A DNA stretch of 64,000 nt from Lamellibrachia columna (GCA_963662155.1 OY759269.1:6164970-6228969); one strand, 5' to 3'. Shown: positions 1 through 12,385, numbered from the stretch's first letter. The notes: generated by a model from the letters alone, not told the origin. Made by a program: numbers and translations.

Positions 1-884
1 TTAATCAGAATGTCCTGGCACATTATATTGTCAGTCGGATTGTCTGCCTCGTTTGTTTCACCAGTATAAATTGGCGTAATATTCTTAAATACTTTTTCTT
101 CTTGCATCATCATTATCATCATCATTATCATCATCATTATCAATCTTTGCTTTGGTTTTTCTCTAGTATTCCCCAAGATATTGATGTCATTAAATGTGAA
201 TCATCAAATAGGCATCCATGTTACAGATGCAAGGGGTTTCCCTTGTATGTGCGGAGTTTGCCTTTGCAATTACCATAGATTAATAAGTACTATAATGTGC
301 ATCATTAATACAGTCCAACCCAGCTGTGGCCACCGGGATGAATCGGCGGGGTGGGGCCAAGTTTTGGCTGAATCGGCGTGAAGCATTTTGCATCGGCAGC
401 CACTGGTGAAAAGGCCTTAATTTCGAACACTGCGGTCAAGAACCAGATATCACACTAATTCGTCCATTTAACAAAGGTTAACAACTGGAGACATGTCCTT
501 ACACTGACCATCCACGATAGGCCTGGCTAATCAGTTCAATACATCGCTGGGCAGGAATGCTAATTAACAGGACATAACCTTAAGTTGGGAACGAGTAATT
601 CCAGCAATTATTGCAACCGATAAATCGCTCCCTTGGTGGTTGATTAGTGTGAAACTCTATTTCCAAGATTTTATGTTCAAAACAATTATCGATACCTTCT
701 ATGAAACTGTCATTCACTATATTGGTGTGAGATTGCGGAGAAACAGCCAGCAGTGGATAGTACGGAGAGTGCACCAGTAATGTAGTGTTTGCATCTGGTT
801 TTAAAGTTAAGACATTTGTGATGTGTACTGCTCAGTAGTATGCTTTTTTTTAACATTAGCTTTGCCTGAAACACTTTTAATATA
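1..884. other. No gene seen; short ATC-rich microsatellite
   Basis: I see no coding exon or RNA gene here. A degenerate cat/cattat microsatellite lies at about 106-140. The remainder is unique-looking AT-rich sequence ending at the left end of a DNA-transposon copy at 885. Confidence 0.5.
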
Positions 885-2202
885 CAGTCGAGCCTTGTTA
901 TAACGTGGTGGTCAGGGTCCACGGTATCGGATCGCGCCGAGACGTGTTAGGTGTTCCCATATCTGTCACCAAGGAGCTATTAAACAACAGCAATCTTCGC
1001 CCGCTGCACCAAGTCCAAGAACGCTGTTGAATCCACTGTGTGCTTGCAGCACTGTCTTATACGCTAATATGCAGTTTACGGAGCTTAATAAATGAGTCAC
1101 CTAGTATCAACGTGTATTATTCTTAAATGTCACACCCTGTTGAATCTTGAACTGAATACAAATACACGTATGTATACCATTATGGAATAGTTTTTAAGAT
1201 GTTGAATGGGTATACAAATGTTGATAGAAATATGTTTTTCTCACTCAAGAAGGATAGCAGAACTAGAGGACACGAAGTAATGTTAGTAAAGGATCAGTGT
1301 AGATTGGACATCAGGAAGTACTCGTTCTCACAGAGGACAATAAATGAATGGAACAAATTGTCTATGGGTTGTAAAACTGAATATGTTTAAAAACAAGGTT
1401 GACACATCTCAGGAGGGCGGGTTACACGTAGATGCACATTGTTGGACTCTCGATAAGCCAATGGCTTTCTTGTCCACTTGCCATCTGGGCCTTTGGCTTG
1501 GATGACAAATCTTATTAAAAGATCTGCTACGATGATGACGTATAAGTACTGGACCAATAGGCCTACGAATCGAAATTAATAAATTGGATCTGTGCAGCCG
1601 AAAGCGTATATGATTTGACACAAATATAGTATTTAAGCTGATTAAACATAGAAAATGACAATAGGTAGAATTACTAATTGTTTCACTTCATCTTTCAACT
1701 GATCTCGACTGAAGCATAAATTTATGACGCACCACTTAACATTGATTCACCGTTTCATATGCGTATGATGAATTCGTATTTTCAAGCAATGGTAGCGCCT
1801 TGGGTTAGGCATTTGGCATGTTGGTGTTGCGAAAACGATTAGATTTATGATGCAATGGAAGCATACCATTTCGCCCCAGTGTTATTTTGGTATTGCATAC
1901 TAAATGCATTTAAGACTGTTTATCTGATTCTTACGCGAGGCACATTTGTGAATCTCGATTGCAATTTACAAACCATCGAAGTGAACCCAGAAACAGCAAT
2001 TGATGTCAGCAGCAGTTCAAAACAAACAACTCGTTGACACTCATTCATTGACATTGTTCACCTAATGTTTCTTGAGAATAGTCTAAGCAATTCTAAGTAG
2101 GTTTAAGCAGGCCTATTTGGCATTTCCCCCGGCAGCAGAAAATCGGGATCCACGACCGACCACCTTATATCTGAATCCGTGTAATAACAAGGTGCGAATA
2201 TA
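885..2202 (+). mobile_element. Degenerate TA-flanked DNA transposon, non-autonomous, with a LINE inserted
   Basis: The left end begins TA|CAGTCGAGCCTTGTTATAAC and the right end, near 2181-2202, is a decayed inverted copy of it. The interior (about 930-1187 and 1531-2190) matches, in inverted orientation, the interior of the element at 27720-28965. For example 'ttaggtgttccca' and 'tccaagaacg' recur as reverse complements. There is no transposase ORF. CAG termini and TA flanks suggest a Tc1/mariner-pogo type element, which is an inference. The LINE fragment at 1188-1530 interrupts it. Confidence 0.65.
1188..1530 (+). mobile_element. 5'-truncated CR1-like LINE fragment (RT C-terminus and 3' tail)
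   Basis: The translation of 1199-1390 contains NVDRNMFFSLKK and RKYSFSQRTINEWNKL. These match the C-terminal end of the reverse-transcriptase ORF in the much longer LINE copy at 53.5-56.5 kb. The following 3' tail, with 'gttggactctcgataagcca', is also shared with the copies at 41.8, 46.7 and 56.4 kb. It sits inside the DNA transposon at 885-2202. It is a dead fragment. Confidence 0.8.
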
Positions 2203-4389
2203 ACAAGAATAAACATGAACTAATTATTTTCTTTCTTTTTAATATTAAAAAAAATTAATGTAACATATTTTGCATGCCATGTATAGATTGTGATACAAAC
2301 ATGTGCCAGTTATGTAAAGCAATGCAGTTTGTTGTATGTTTTCCAAAGCACATTGTACAAAGCAGAGATTCCACTAGCCTATGAAATATTCCGGTACCCA
2401 GTACCGGCAACAAATTTTTTTCTGGTACGAGGCAAACATCTACTGGTACCCAGTCTTTCTGAAAACAGAACGATGCTACTAACGCGCACAAAACACCTAC
2501 AATGATGTCTGCTAACTAAGAGATATCTTCAACAACCAAGAGAAGAATGCTACATGAAAAAAACAGAACCTGACTTATCTAGAAATAAGTAGAGATGAGT
2601 GTTCATAAACTCGACACAGTGCACCTAGCTGTCACTCAAAGCTTGTCGAGTTCAAAACTTAATACGTAGATATTCTACACCAGTCGAAATCACAGGCATT
2701 TGCAGTCACAACAATAAATTTGACAATGATCAGTGCTCCTGATAAAGTATCCGACACACAATCAGTGCGAATAGCAGCAAAGTCAAGTTTCACAATGCAC
2801 TTCACTGCAGGGACTCATCCAGAGATCCATCCACCCGTGTTTTGGACGGGTAAAATGCTTAAAGTGCATTTTTGGTCGGGTAGATATTTATCGTGGACGG
2901 GTTGCACGGGCTAGTCCATGTCTTTTTTAGTACAGGCTGGCCCGTCTATGTCGTTTTTACAGCATCACGGTAACTGCTGCCGGAGTCTGTGTAATCTGTT
3001 GCGAAATCTACGGGTGCTCACTATAACTGTTTACCGTAGAAATTGACCCTGGCTCCCCTGGCTCCCCCTGCCAGCTGCAAGACAAACGCCTGAATCCAAT
3101 CACAGCCCAGCCTGTTAAGGTAGTTATCATCTAGCCAGTAGGGGTGGTGAAATGAAAGGCGGGTAAACCTAGGGGATAGCCCCAGCACTCATTGGGTTGA
3201 CACCGCAATAAACAAATGGCTGCAATTGTTCATGGCATATGTTGGCAGAGCTGAGGACAACTTGGTCGTAGAAGAAATCGTGTTATCCGGTGCACATTTT
3301 TGAATATTCCGTGCAACGTTTTAACATATGTTGCTGCTAGATGTGTTTTCTGAAGAAAAAAGGTTTGCCTTGCTGGGGAAGATCTAGGGATTTGGATATA
3401 GATTATAATTTTATTTGTAACAAAGATGCCAACCCTCCCAATTTGGCGGGAGGCTCCCTATTTCACGGTTCAACTCCCGATTCCTGGTAAGCCATTTTAT
3501 GGCATCAAAACCTCCCAATAACAACGCTTTTTCCACATATAAAATCCCATTAAATCAAAAAGCATCACAAAGTAGTTTTATGCCACCACCAACCGAGTGT
3601 ATTGCTCTAATTATTAGTGCCTGGGAACAGCGCTGTCTCAATTCCCAAACTATTTGTGTTACGGTCGTTGTCAACATTGTAACCACATCAAAGCGACCAC
3701 CCGCAGGAAGATGAAATCGGGCTGCTTAGTTGAAAGTCGACACCACCGCAGCACTGGCCCTCTCACGCAAAGCACTCCAGAGCTAGCTTGCCTTCATAAG
3801 TTCGTTCATATTTAGACCTGTGACATAACAAAAACCGAATGCAACACTAATCACTAATCACACTAAACCAGCATATGCCGATCTAGCGGATTCTCTGCAA
3901 ACTTACAATAGTGTTATATAGACTAGTTTTGACTTGAACAATAAACAATAACTGTATTAACATGGTTACTGGAAACTGGAACAACAGAAAATCCCAATCT
4001 TCACTGTTGCTGTAGTTATGGATTTTCTGCCACGGGTTGACCGGGAAGTCCAACCAAGGGATTCTGTATGTGGGACCTGTATGTGTATGGAGAAATGATT
4101 GTTTCTAAACCTGGAAGGATTGTTTATTTGTATGTCTACCATCAACGTCTTGTGTGTAATTGGTAGCTGATATTTGTTGTATCTTTGTTGCTCTCTTCTT
4201 TGTTGCTGTAGTCCAAGGTGAGGGTGGTAACGATACTGGTCCTTCTTCCATCACTGTTCCTATTTCACTGTTGTCCACACCTGTTTCTTTGTCATTGCTT
4301 AAAAAGTTCTGGGTGAGGCTGGCACCGATACTGGTCGTCGATTTATTTTCCTTCTCCAGTCATGATTTATTTTCCTTCTCCAGTCACTG
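2203..4389. other. Intergenic sequence without recognised genes
   Basis: No coding exon is supportable. Short open frames have no recognisable domain. Low-copy repeat-like text occurs near 2840-2910 (repeated 'gacgggt') and 3430-3490 (repeated 'ctccc' and 'cggg' motifs). I could not assign either to a family. Confidence 0.45.
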
Positions 4390-4394
4390 ACTCC

Positions 4395-5170
4395 ATTTCA
4401 GTGCCATCTCCACCACCCGTCTTCACTCCCCCGACCCCCATCCTTCATTCTTATTCCCCACTCCCCTCCCACTCCTGCCAAATCTCTCACACAGTTCTCT
4501 TATCTCAGTCTTGGTCTTCCTCTTCTCATTTCACCCTCTACTTTGAGTGCATCCACTCTCTTTGTCAACCCTTCCCCTTCCATTTGTTACACGTGTCCAA
4601 CCCACTTTAACCAGCTCCTCACCAGCTTCCTCCTGAAACTCTCGCCAACCTCCTCCCTCAGCTCCTCCAGTCTCCACTTGTCTAATCTCTTCACTCCCAC
4701 AATTCTTCTCACCCAGTTGTTTAAAAAAAATGTACTCTCTTGTGTTTCCATCATTGCTATCGTCTCTAGGCCATATAGGTAGGCTGGTTTTGTCATCTCT
4801 ATGTTCTCTAGGGCACATAGGTAGGCTGGTTCTGTCATCGCCATGGTCTCTAGGCCGCATAGGTAGGCTGGTTCTGTCATTGCCATGGTCTCTAGGCCAC
4901 ATAGGTAGGCTGGATCTGTCATCGCCATGGTCTCTAGGCCACATAGGTAGGCTGGTTCTCTCATCACCATGGTCTCTAGGCCGCATAGGTAGGCTGGTTC
5001 TGTCATCGCTGTGGTCTATAGGCCGTATAGGTAGGCTGGTTCTGTCATTGCTATGGTCTCTAGGCCGTATAGGTAGGCTGGTTCTATCATTGCTATGGTC
5101 TCTAGGCCATATAGGTAGGCTGGTTCTGTCATTGCTATGGTATCTAGGCCACATAGGTAGGCTGGTGTTA
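4395..5170 (-). mobile_element. Non-LTR retrotransposon RT C-terminal fragment, expanded by an internal minisatellite
   Basis: Reading the minus strand from 5170 downward gives YLCGLETMAMTE-type text, then NNWVRRIVGVKR (about 4690-4730), LVRSWLKWVGHV (about 4587-4620) and EMRRGRPRLR (about 4500-4540). This order is the usual one at the C-terminus of many non-LTR RTs (YGxExW/LT..., WLRRI.GV, L.W.GHV, RRGRP). The copy carries stops and frame changes and is not functional. The first motif block has been expanded into the array at 4745-5166. Confidence 0.7.
4745..5166. repeat. 42-bp minisatellite, about 10 copies
   Basis: The unit contains 'cataggtaggctggttctgt' followed by 'catcgccatggtctctaggc'. 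42 bp is 14 codons, so frames stay open through the array. One minus-strand frame reads as repeated AYLCGLETMAMTEP and continues into the RT fragment next to it, so the array grew inside retrotransposon coding sequence. Confidence 0.9.
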
Positions 5171-6208
5171 CACACATATCAGTTTATGATAAACCCAGCT
5201 GCTCGTTTCTGCATCAATCTCCGAGGTGTTGCCTTGTTCTTGTAAAGCAGTCTAGCCTGTTCATGACATAAGAATGTGCCGGTGCATATCTACCACACAG
5301 CAACAGATGCATGAATCAGTGGCAGCGCTCAGTCAAGTCAATATTTCTGTCTGCTAACAGCCATTTATTTCCAGGTGACTGGCGGTTTCATTCTCTGTTG
5401 AGTCTTACCTGATGGCCTCTTATATAATTGTGATTGAGTGACAATGAGTGACTGGTGGTTGGGCTAACGAACGTGAGCAGAGGGACTCAGCTGCGGCACT
5501 GAGGTCAGTGCACAGCAATCGATACAGCTTCATTACTAGACCAGTGCTACCTAAGTGAGCCAGAAGTACACTGCCACTGGTAGACAGACTGGCAGTAGCT
5601 GCACTGAGAGATCCAGTGACCACAGGGGTATACTTTGGATGTAACTAGCATTCAGACCACAGGGGCATACTCTGGATGTAGCTAACACAGTAACAGTGGA
5701 CTGGTGAGGAACATCTGCCTGCGAGTTATTGTGCAAAAGATAGGATTCTTCTCCAAAGGTATTGTATGAATGACTGATTGCATGCACGCACCTTGTACAT
5801 TGGTTCATGTGTAAATCCGTGCTTGTTTGTTCGCGATAATGTAACATTTTATGTTGTCACATTTCACACTATGGCCTGGTGTATTAAAGACATGGGTAAA
5901 CATAGTGTTAGTCCTGCTGGATTTCTACACCTATGATATTTGTGGTAGTAAAAGGACAGCCATTTTTATAAAAAAATTATTGCTAGTGAAATAGCCAAGA
6001 CAGCTGCTGCCATATCATGACCACGTAATTGTGTCTATCTTTGGCTAATGTATACTTCATTGAGACAGTCTGAAGATATTGCCTGGAGATGACACTGGAG
6101 TGATGGTTTGCCACACTGGAATAACAACAGAGCAATATGAACCCAGTCATCAGTTCGTATTTATTCTACCTGAGTGCCAGTTAATATATGAGTCACAGAT
6201 GCTGTGAT
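5171..6208. other. Intergenic sequence without recognised genes
   Basis: No exon, RNA gene or transposon end recognised. There is one imperfect local duplication around 5620-5690 ('gaccacaggggtatact' and 'gaccacaggggcatact'). Confidence 0.45.
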
Positions 6209-6214
6209 GTCAAC

Positions 6215-7101
6215 AGCACGGTGCTGTAATACAGTCTGACATCTTGTAACTGTTCACGGCACGGTGCTGTAATACAGTCTGACATCATGTAACTGTTCAT
6301 GGCACGGTGCTGTAATACAGTCTGACATCTTGTAACTGTTCACGGCACGGTGCTGTAATACAGTCTGACATCATGTAACTGTTCATGGCACGGTGCTGTA
6401 ATACAGTCTGACATCATGTAACTGTTCACGGCACGGTGCTGTAATACAGTGGACATCATGTAACTGTTCACGGCACGGTGCTGTAATACAGTCTGACATC
6501 TTGTAACTGTTCACGGCACGGTGCTGTAATACAGTCTGACATCTTGTAACTGTTCACGGCACGGTGCTGTAATACAGTCTGACATCTTGTAACTGTTCAC
6601 GGCACGGTGCTGTAATACAGTGGACATCATGTAACTGTTCACGGCACGGTGCTGTAATACAGTCTGACATCTTGTAACTGTTCACGGCACGGTGCTGTAA
6701 TACAGTCTGACATCTTGTAACTGTTCACGGCACGGTGCTGTAATACAGTCTGACATCTTGTAACTGTTCACGGCACGGTGCTGTAATACAGTGGACATCA
6801 TGTAACTGTTCACGGCACGGTGCTGTAATACAGTCTGACATCATGTAACTGTTCATGGCACGGTGCTGTAATACAGTCTGACATCTTGTAACTGTTCACG
6901 GCACGGTGCTGTAATACAGTCTGACATCATGTAACTGTTCATGGCACGGTGCTGTAATACAGTGGACATCATGTAACTGTTCACGGCACGGTGCTGTAAT
7001 ACAGTCTGACATCTTGTAACTGTTCACGGCACGGTGCTGTAATACAGTCTGACATCATGTAACTGTTCACGGCACGGTGCTGTAATACAGTCTGACATCT
7101 T
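6215..7101. repeat. 43-bp minisatellite, about 20 copies
   Basis: The unit contains 'ggcacggtgctgtaatacag' then 'tctgacatcatgtaactgtt'. There are alternating variants (catcAtg/catcTtg, ttcaCgg/ttcaTgg) and several units with a 2-bp deletion (cagtggacatc). It lies in gene-free sequence. Confidence 0.92.
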
Positions 7102-8364
7102 GGAAATTCACAACTTTGTGGACAAAAATTTTCAGTGTGACACCGTTGAGTTGTTACAAAACACAAAGCTTTGACTTAATTATTTGGAGATTAATGTTTG
7201 TAAACATATCCTGGTGGTTACTAGTGTATGGCCTATATACAGCTGTACACGCAGTGTGTGATAACTCGTACATAAGTAATATAAAGTGATGTGTAAATGT
7301 TGACAATTGTGAGAGGTCCCCTAAGTGCTGGGAATAGTGGCGGTAACTTTGTATTTGTGGAGCAGTTTTCAAGGTTGATTTCTGAATCTGTCTTGTGCTG
7401 AGGCTGAGTTCTGACAGAGGGAACAATAAAATAACAATCCTGTAGTGTGCTGTGTGTGTGGTCAATGTCACCAGGACCTTGCTCTAGCCAATGGATGGAT
7501 CATCTAGATGTCTTGTCAATAAATAAATTTTGCTGCTGCTCGTATGGTCATTATGAATGCAAGACAAGCATTTCGCATGCCTGCGTCTTATGTCATTGAA
7601 TTTAATATCCCTACTTAATCTGACTGCCTGGTCTTAATGATATCAAAAACTGGTGTGGAGCCTGAGCTAGTTTCTGTACATATCAGTCATAACTGAAAAC
7701 ATGTATGAGAAAATGGCAATCCATTTATTTAATACAGTAATCATAGGCATGGAATGCCGAAGAGCCCCTACATAGGAGTGACAATCACAATTGGTTACAA
7801 GTGCCATAGTAGGGGCGTAATTACCAAGTTGATTAGCCATACACATACATGTACAAACAGAAAGGCTGGGGTACTCGATCCCCCCACCTCCCACGGTACG
7901 AGGGAGACGTTTATCAAATGAAAATATGGTATAATACAAGATCCCATGACAGATGGCAGCAGATCAACTCACTCTAGAAATTGCAATTATGACACAATAA
8001 TAATTATCATTTGTCACTCATGCATACAAGTGGTGCAACCTATCTGTTCACCACAGTTAATTATTTGTCTAGATCATATTTTTTTTAAATTGCAACTAAT
8101 AGAATATGTCAAGTGATACTAGAACACCTCATGTCAAACAACTCAGCAACATGATGTTACTCTAATTAATTAATAGTCTAGACCATGTGCTTCCATAAGA
8201 AAATTTAAGATATAATATGTCAACTGACAATAATAATAGACCTTCTCAAGCCAAATAAGTAAACGATACATAATTTGACTCTGTATTTAATTATTAGTCT
8301 AATAGACTCTTGATAACATACACACTGTGCTTCCATAAGGAAATGGTTATTATATGTTGCAATA
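7102..8364. other. Intergenic AT-rich sequence without recognised genes
   Basis: No coding or RNA gene supported. Near 8090-8400 'gtgcttccataag' and 'gcaatatgtcaa'-like phrases recur loosely, suggesting an old degenerate repeat. Confidence 0.4.
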
Positions 8365-8632
8365 TGTCAATTGATGGCATCTCCTCATAAATCACATAAC
8401 TAACTGTGAGGTAGTCTAGTCAATTGATGGCATCTCCTCATACATCACATAACTAACTGTGAGGTAGCCTAGTCAATTGATGGCATCTCCTCATACATCA
8501 CATAACTAACTGTGAGGTAGCCTAGTCAATTGATGGCATCTCCTCATACATCACATAACTAACTGTGAGGTAGCCTAGTCAATTGATGGCATCTCCTCAT
8601 ACATCACATAACTAACTGTGAGGTAGTCTAGT
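8365..8632. repeat. 53-bp tandem repeat, about 5 copies, abutting a SINE
   Basis: The unit contains 'gtcaattgatggcatctcct' and 'aactaactgtgaggtag'. The last unit runs directly into the tRNA-like head of the SINE ('gtgaggtagtctagtggtt'), so the unit includes the SINE's first bases. Confidence 0.9.
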
Positions 8633-8942
8633 GGTTAGAACGTCAGACTCTCAATCAAGAGAACCCAAGTTTGAATCCTCTTGCTACCATTTTGAAACTT
8701 TGGCAATTTCGTTCACCCCCACATTGCCACAGGTCACTCAGCTGTAAATGAGTACCAGGCTACAGGCAGTGGTAGATATGTGAATGAATAGTCTTCACGC
8801 AGTAATTGCAGTGTGGCTGAATGCTTCCCAGAGAAGTCGGCATTTGAATGAACAGGTCTGCCAGTGGGTGAAGTGTAAAGCGCTTTGAATGGTCTGGACT
8901 GGATACCACGCTATATAACTTATAAGAACTTAACTTTACATC
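8615..8942 (+). mobile_element. tRNA-derived SINE
   Basis: A tRNA-like head has an A-box-like 'tagtggttagaacg' and a B box 'agtttgaatcc'. A body follows with 'cactcagctgtaaatgagta' and a 3' part with 'taaagcgctttgaatggtct' and 'cgctatataactt'. A second, interrupted copy exists at 45668-46892, which confirms that it is dispersed. The head would be a Pol III promoter. Family name not assigned. Confidence 0.75.
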
Positions 8943-9716
8943 ACATAACAAACTACACTAACTTTCTGTCTGTGATATGCTTTTCTTCTCTTAATTTTTT
9001 ACTTAAAAGTCCAGGTTCATATTGTACATAGTAACAAGGCTAAGAAAAATTTTCAGACAAAATACACGGTAATCAGGAACTATAGACTGACCAAAATGAT
9101 TGTGAGTGATAATATAAGCCGCCAACAGTCATGGCAGAAGACTGATGCAACACAGCGCTACTGAGGCCTAAGAAGTACACCAGGCTAGGGACTCTCTAAA
9201 CCGTACTTCAACCAAACTGTCAGAAGTTGGGAAATCGGGAGTTGAATCTACAAAGTTGGGGTGTGTAGTATACATGGTAATATAAATTCTGTCAGATTTG
9301 AGCAAAAAATCATGGTGCGTAGTATTCTTGGGGGTGGATTATACATGGAAAATTACGGTATTTCGATCTAGTTAATTGAATACGCATTCACAAACACGTG
9401 CACCCTTGCTGCATTGCTTGCTAGCCCAACATTTTTAATTTGCTACATACACAGAACATTTGGAAAGACATCAGTTTATCTCCATACCAGCCTATTCCTG
9501 GAGCACGGGACTTCCTGTTGGCAAGGGAAGCAGACATCTACTGGTCTAGATATTGCCTACACTGCTTTTCTATCTATTCCTACCATCCTCACCTGTATGG
9601 CCCACGCTGGCTTTATCTGTGCAATTTGTTAGTGACTACAGGATACTGAGAGTGTGAAGCGCAGTCTTTATGCTTGCGGACTGGTAAAATGACATGGGCT
9701 ATGACATAAAATCAAT
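8943..9716. other. No gene seen; possible DNA-transposon terminal fragment at 9250-9362
   Basis: 'gttggggtgtgtagtataca' and the end 'aaaattacggta' resemble termini of the TA-flanked element at 39697-41466, which starts TACCGTAAATTCTC and has 'gttggggtgtggct' just inside. This is probably a solo end of a related element. Nothing else recognised. Confidence 0.4.
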
Positions 9717-9767
9717 GTAAGAATAACTGCATTTAGAAACACTGTTTCCAAATGCAGTTATTCTTAC
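9717..9767. repeat. Near-perfect hairpin, 18 + 5 bp stem, 3-nt loop
   Basis: The left arm GTAAGAATAACTGCATTT (9717-9734) and right arm at 9750-9767 are exact reverse complements. After one mismatch the stem continues as GAAAC/GTTTC around the loop ACT. It could be a short palindromic element or a small-RNA precursor. Neither is proven. Confidence 0.85.
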
Positions 9768-10480
9768 CTGTTACAGGATTATTCAGGGTATATTTTTATG
9801 TTATGGACAAACCTGTTTGGAATGGATGCCAGGTTGAAATCATCACTGTCTAAAACCCCACAACCCTGTTTTGAGGTGACAAAACTACTTGAAAGAAGTT
9901 ACACAGGAGAAGGTTTGGGATTACTACACTGGCTTCTCGTCTGTAGATAAGAGTTACCTCCAGCAGTGTGACTTAGATGTACTTAAAGAACAGTTCTAAC
10001 AACCATACACCAACTGTAGACTACATGCAGGATAGTCTGGTGGTGTGGGCACAGTTTGAAGGTCACTCTTGCAGGAGTAAAGAAGTGGTATGAGAGCAAG
10101 GACAGAGAAGACCAGGAAGACCTTACTTAACATGCACAAAACATGGGTCCCCAAAACAACTTGCACCTGAATTCAGGATAACAGTTCATAATTGAACAAA
10201 TTATGCAGTACAGACACCAATGGAGACGTATGGTGAACAGCTATGATGGGACGGGTCCTCCAGACGACCAGATGAGATGGCGATGGTGATACAGGATAGC
10301 CTGATGTATTATGGCTAACTCCCCATGTCTAGCAGTGCAGCTGTACTCTGATGTTATGCTGGGTATTCAGGTTCAGGTCAACATGGGAACCTAGCTATAA
10401 ATACAGCAGCTACGTTATGTACCTTGTTGCTTTTGTACACTGGCAGAAAGACTGCCATGTATGTTGTATATGACAGACAT
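9768..10480. other. No recognised gene; possible decayed retroelement text
   Basis: No exon supportable. 10180-10300 ('gcagtacagacaccaatgga') gives fragments loosely like retrotransposon ORFs but too broken to assign. Confidence 0.35.
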
Positions 10481-10692
10481 GGCTCCTGATCTACTGACAG
10501 AATCTATTCACCTACTGACAGAATCTATTCACCTACTGACAGAATCTATTCACCTACTGACAGAATCTATTCACCTACTGACAGAATCTATTCACCTACT
10601 GACAGAATCTATTCACCTACTGACAGAATCTATTCACCTACTGACAGAATCTATTCACCTACTGACAGAATCTATTCACCTACTGACAGAAT
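10481..10692. repeat. 21-bp minisatellite, 10 copies, almost identical
   Basis: The unit 'ctactgacagaatctattca' plus one base is repeated about ten times with virtually no variation. 21 bp keeps the frame, reading LLTESIH, but there is no codon-level or domain support for a real protein. Confidence 0.95.
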
Positions 10693-12070
10693 CCTGCAGA
10701 CTTGTGCTATATATGCTCCTTGTATATTACGTTTTCATAAAAGGTTCAGGAATGCCGTCTATCAATCACCAAGTTCAAACTGGAATGTGAAAACCAGTTA
10801 AGAGGAACCAGTTCGTGGAATGAAGAAGGCTGCAGCTTTCCAGGAACAGATTTTATGATATTACATTGCATCTTTTTTCCACTGTACTATACAAGTCATA
10901 ATCATGGTGAAGGTAGCAGGAGACTATTCAGTGTAGGGACATTCTGTAGGAAATCATGAAATATTCAGGGTGGTCTACAGATGGATTTTAGGTGTGCATA
11001 TCTTTACAGCTAATGAACGATACCCTAATGAACAGGTGTTTTTCCCAAAAAAAATCTGACATTATAAATAGCACACATGACGTTGGAAGAATTGATCCCA
11101 TTAAGTCGATGCAGTGATGAGACTTGTGAACACCAGTCCACAATTAAAACAGTGGACATTGTGATTAGATCTAAGCAGGCGAGCTGGATGCAAGAGCACA
11201 TTGCTTGTTTCCTCTTTAATTCTGCCTAATGTGAGTGTGTAGGAGCTGGGAAGTAGGCAGCTGCACTCTGTAATAAGCTCACTATATTTAGCTGCAGCCC
11301 ACTAAATGCTTAGGCAGTGCAGGACATTCGTGATTATGGTGGATGGATGTGACCGTGGAATCTGTGTCTTTTAATGGCTGCTGTCTTTCTATAGTCTCGT
11401 TTATCCGACTCCCGCTCGACGTCGTGAACTCGCCGAGTAGAGAGTATTGCTGCAAACACATGCTTTGACTGTTACCAAGTGGGCAGAGCTTAAAAAGTAA
11501 TGTGTAAACACCTGCCATGCAATCATAATGTGTAGACGTGTACCACGCAAGTGTTGAGGCTTGTGCGTGCCACCTCTGAGTGTCATCAGTATTCCCACCA
11601 CATCACGGCCATCAACAATGTTCTGCATGCAGGCAATCTGTTTATCTTTCAGTGCAAACTCTAAATTTACATACTCTTGTTCTGTCGATAGCACGTGTGA
11701 CTCGTGATGACTCCATTTGAGTAGGCATTACCATAAAGTGCCAGTACCCAATCAGCGTCGCTATCGAGATTCTACACGAAATTTGTTTTGCATGATTTAA
11801 CTTGTCTGCATAACAGTTGTGTCGATATTGGCTCTAAGTCCCAGGATGAGAGCCTAATTAATCAAATTACATATGTGACCAGAATCTAGAGCACACATAA
11901 TTTCCGTCACAATGAAAAGTACGGTTTGGGTCGAGGCGATGGCAGTGTGCGACAAATCATGGTGCCGCATCACGGAGCCTGGATAATCGACGTTAATCTT
12001 TTAACATTTGCCTTTTGACATGCACATGTGACAGAGTATTGTTTACCTGCCTGAGTGTAGGACATCTAAA
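10693..12070. other. Intergenic sequence without recognised genes
   Basis: Overlapping minus-strand open frames near 11288-11694 have no recognisable motif. No RNA gene recognised. Confidence 0.4.
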
Positions 12071-12074
12071 TATA

Positions 12075-12385
12075 CAGTATTAAACCTAACAAATGTACAG
12101 AACGCCTGGAAAAAAATTGGGCCATTGAAAATGTCAAGGAATCTGTTCTTATAAGCAAGCACCACATTTTTATTCTCTAGACAATAAGATAACTGTTTAG
12201 CACTGTGGTATCATTTGGTGACTAGTGTAGAACAACTGAAAAGTGGTGCCAACTGTTTAACACCAGAGGGCAACACTTTTCAGTTGTTCCGCACTAGTCA
12301 AATTATAATAATTATATATACTGCTGATCAAAAAAAGGGATGTACACTAATTAGCTTAATAACGCTTAATAGGTACATGAAATAG
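12075..12385 (+). mobile_element. MITE-like element, copy 1
   Basis: It begins TA|CAGTATTAAACCTAAC and ends near 'cttaataggtacatgaaata', a degenerate inverted version. The centre is a long palindrome of 'aacaactgaaaagtg' against 'aacacttttcagttgtt' (about 12230-12292). It matches, inverted, the element at 15424-16172. Confidence 0.65.

Noticed and set aside
6215..7101. CRISPR-like array
   Set aside because: Direct tandem units without unique spacers, in a eukaryotic genome; a plain minisatellite.
8630..8700. Functional tRNA gene
   Set aside because: A- and B-box-like text is present, but the acceptor and anticodon stems do not fold properly and a second dispersed copy shares the body, so it is a SINE head.
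11288..11694. Overlapping minus-strand open frames in somewhat GC-richer sequence
   Set aside because: No splice context or domain resemblance; chance frames are sufficient explanation.
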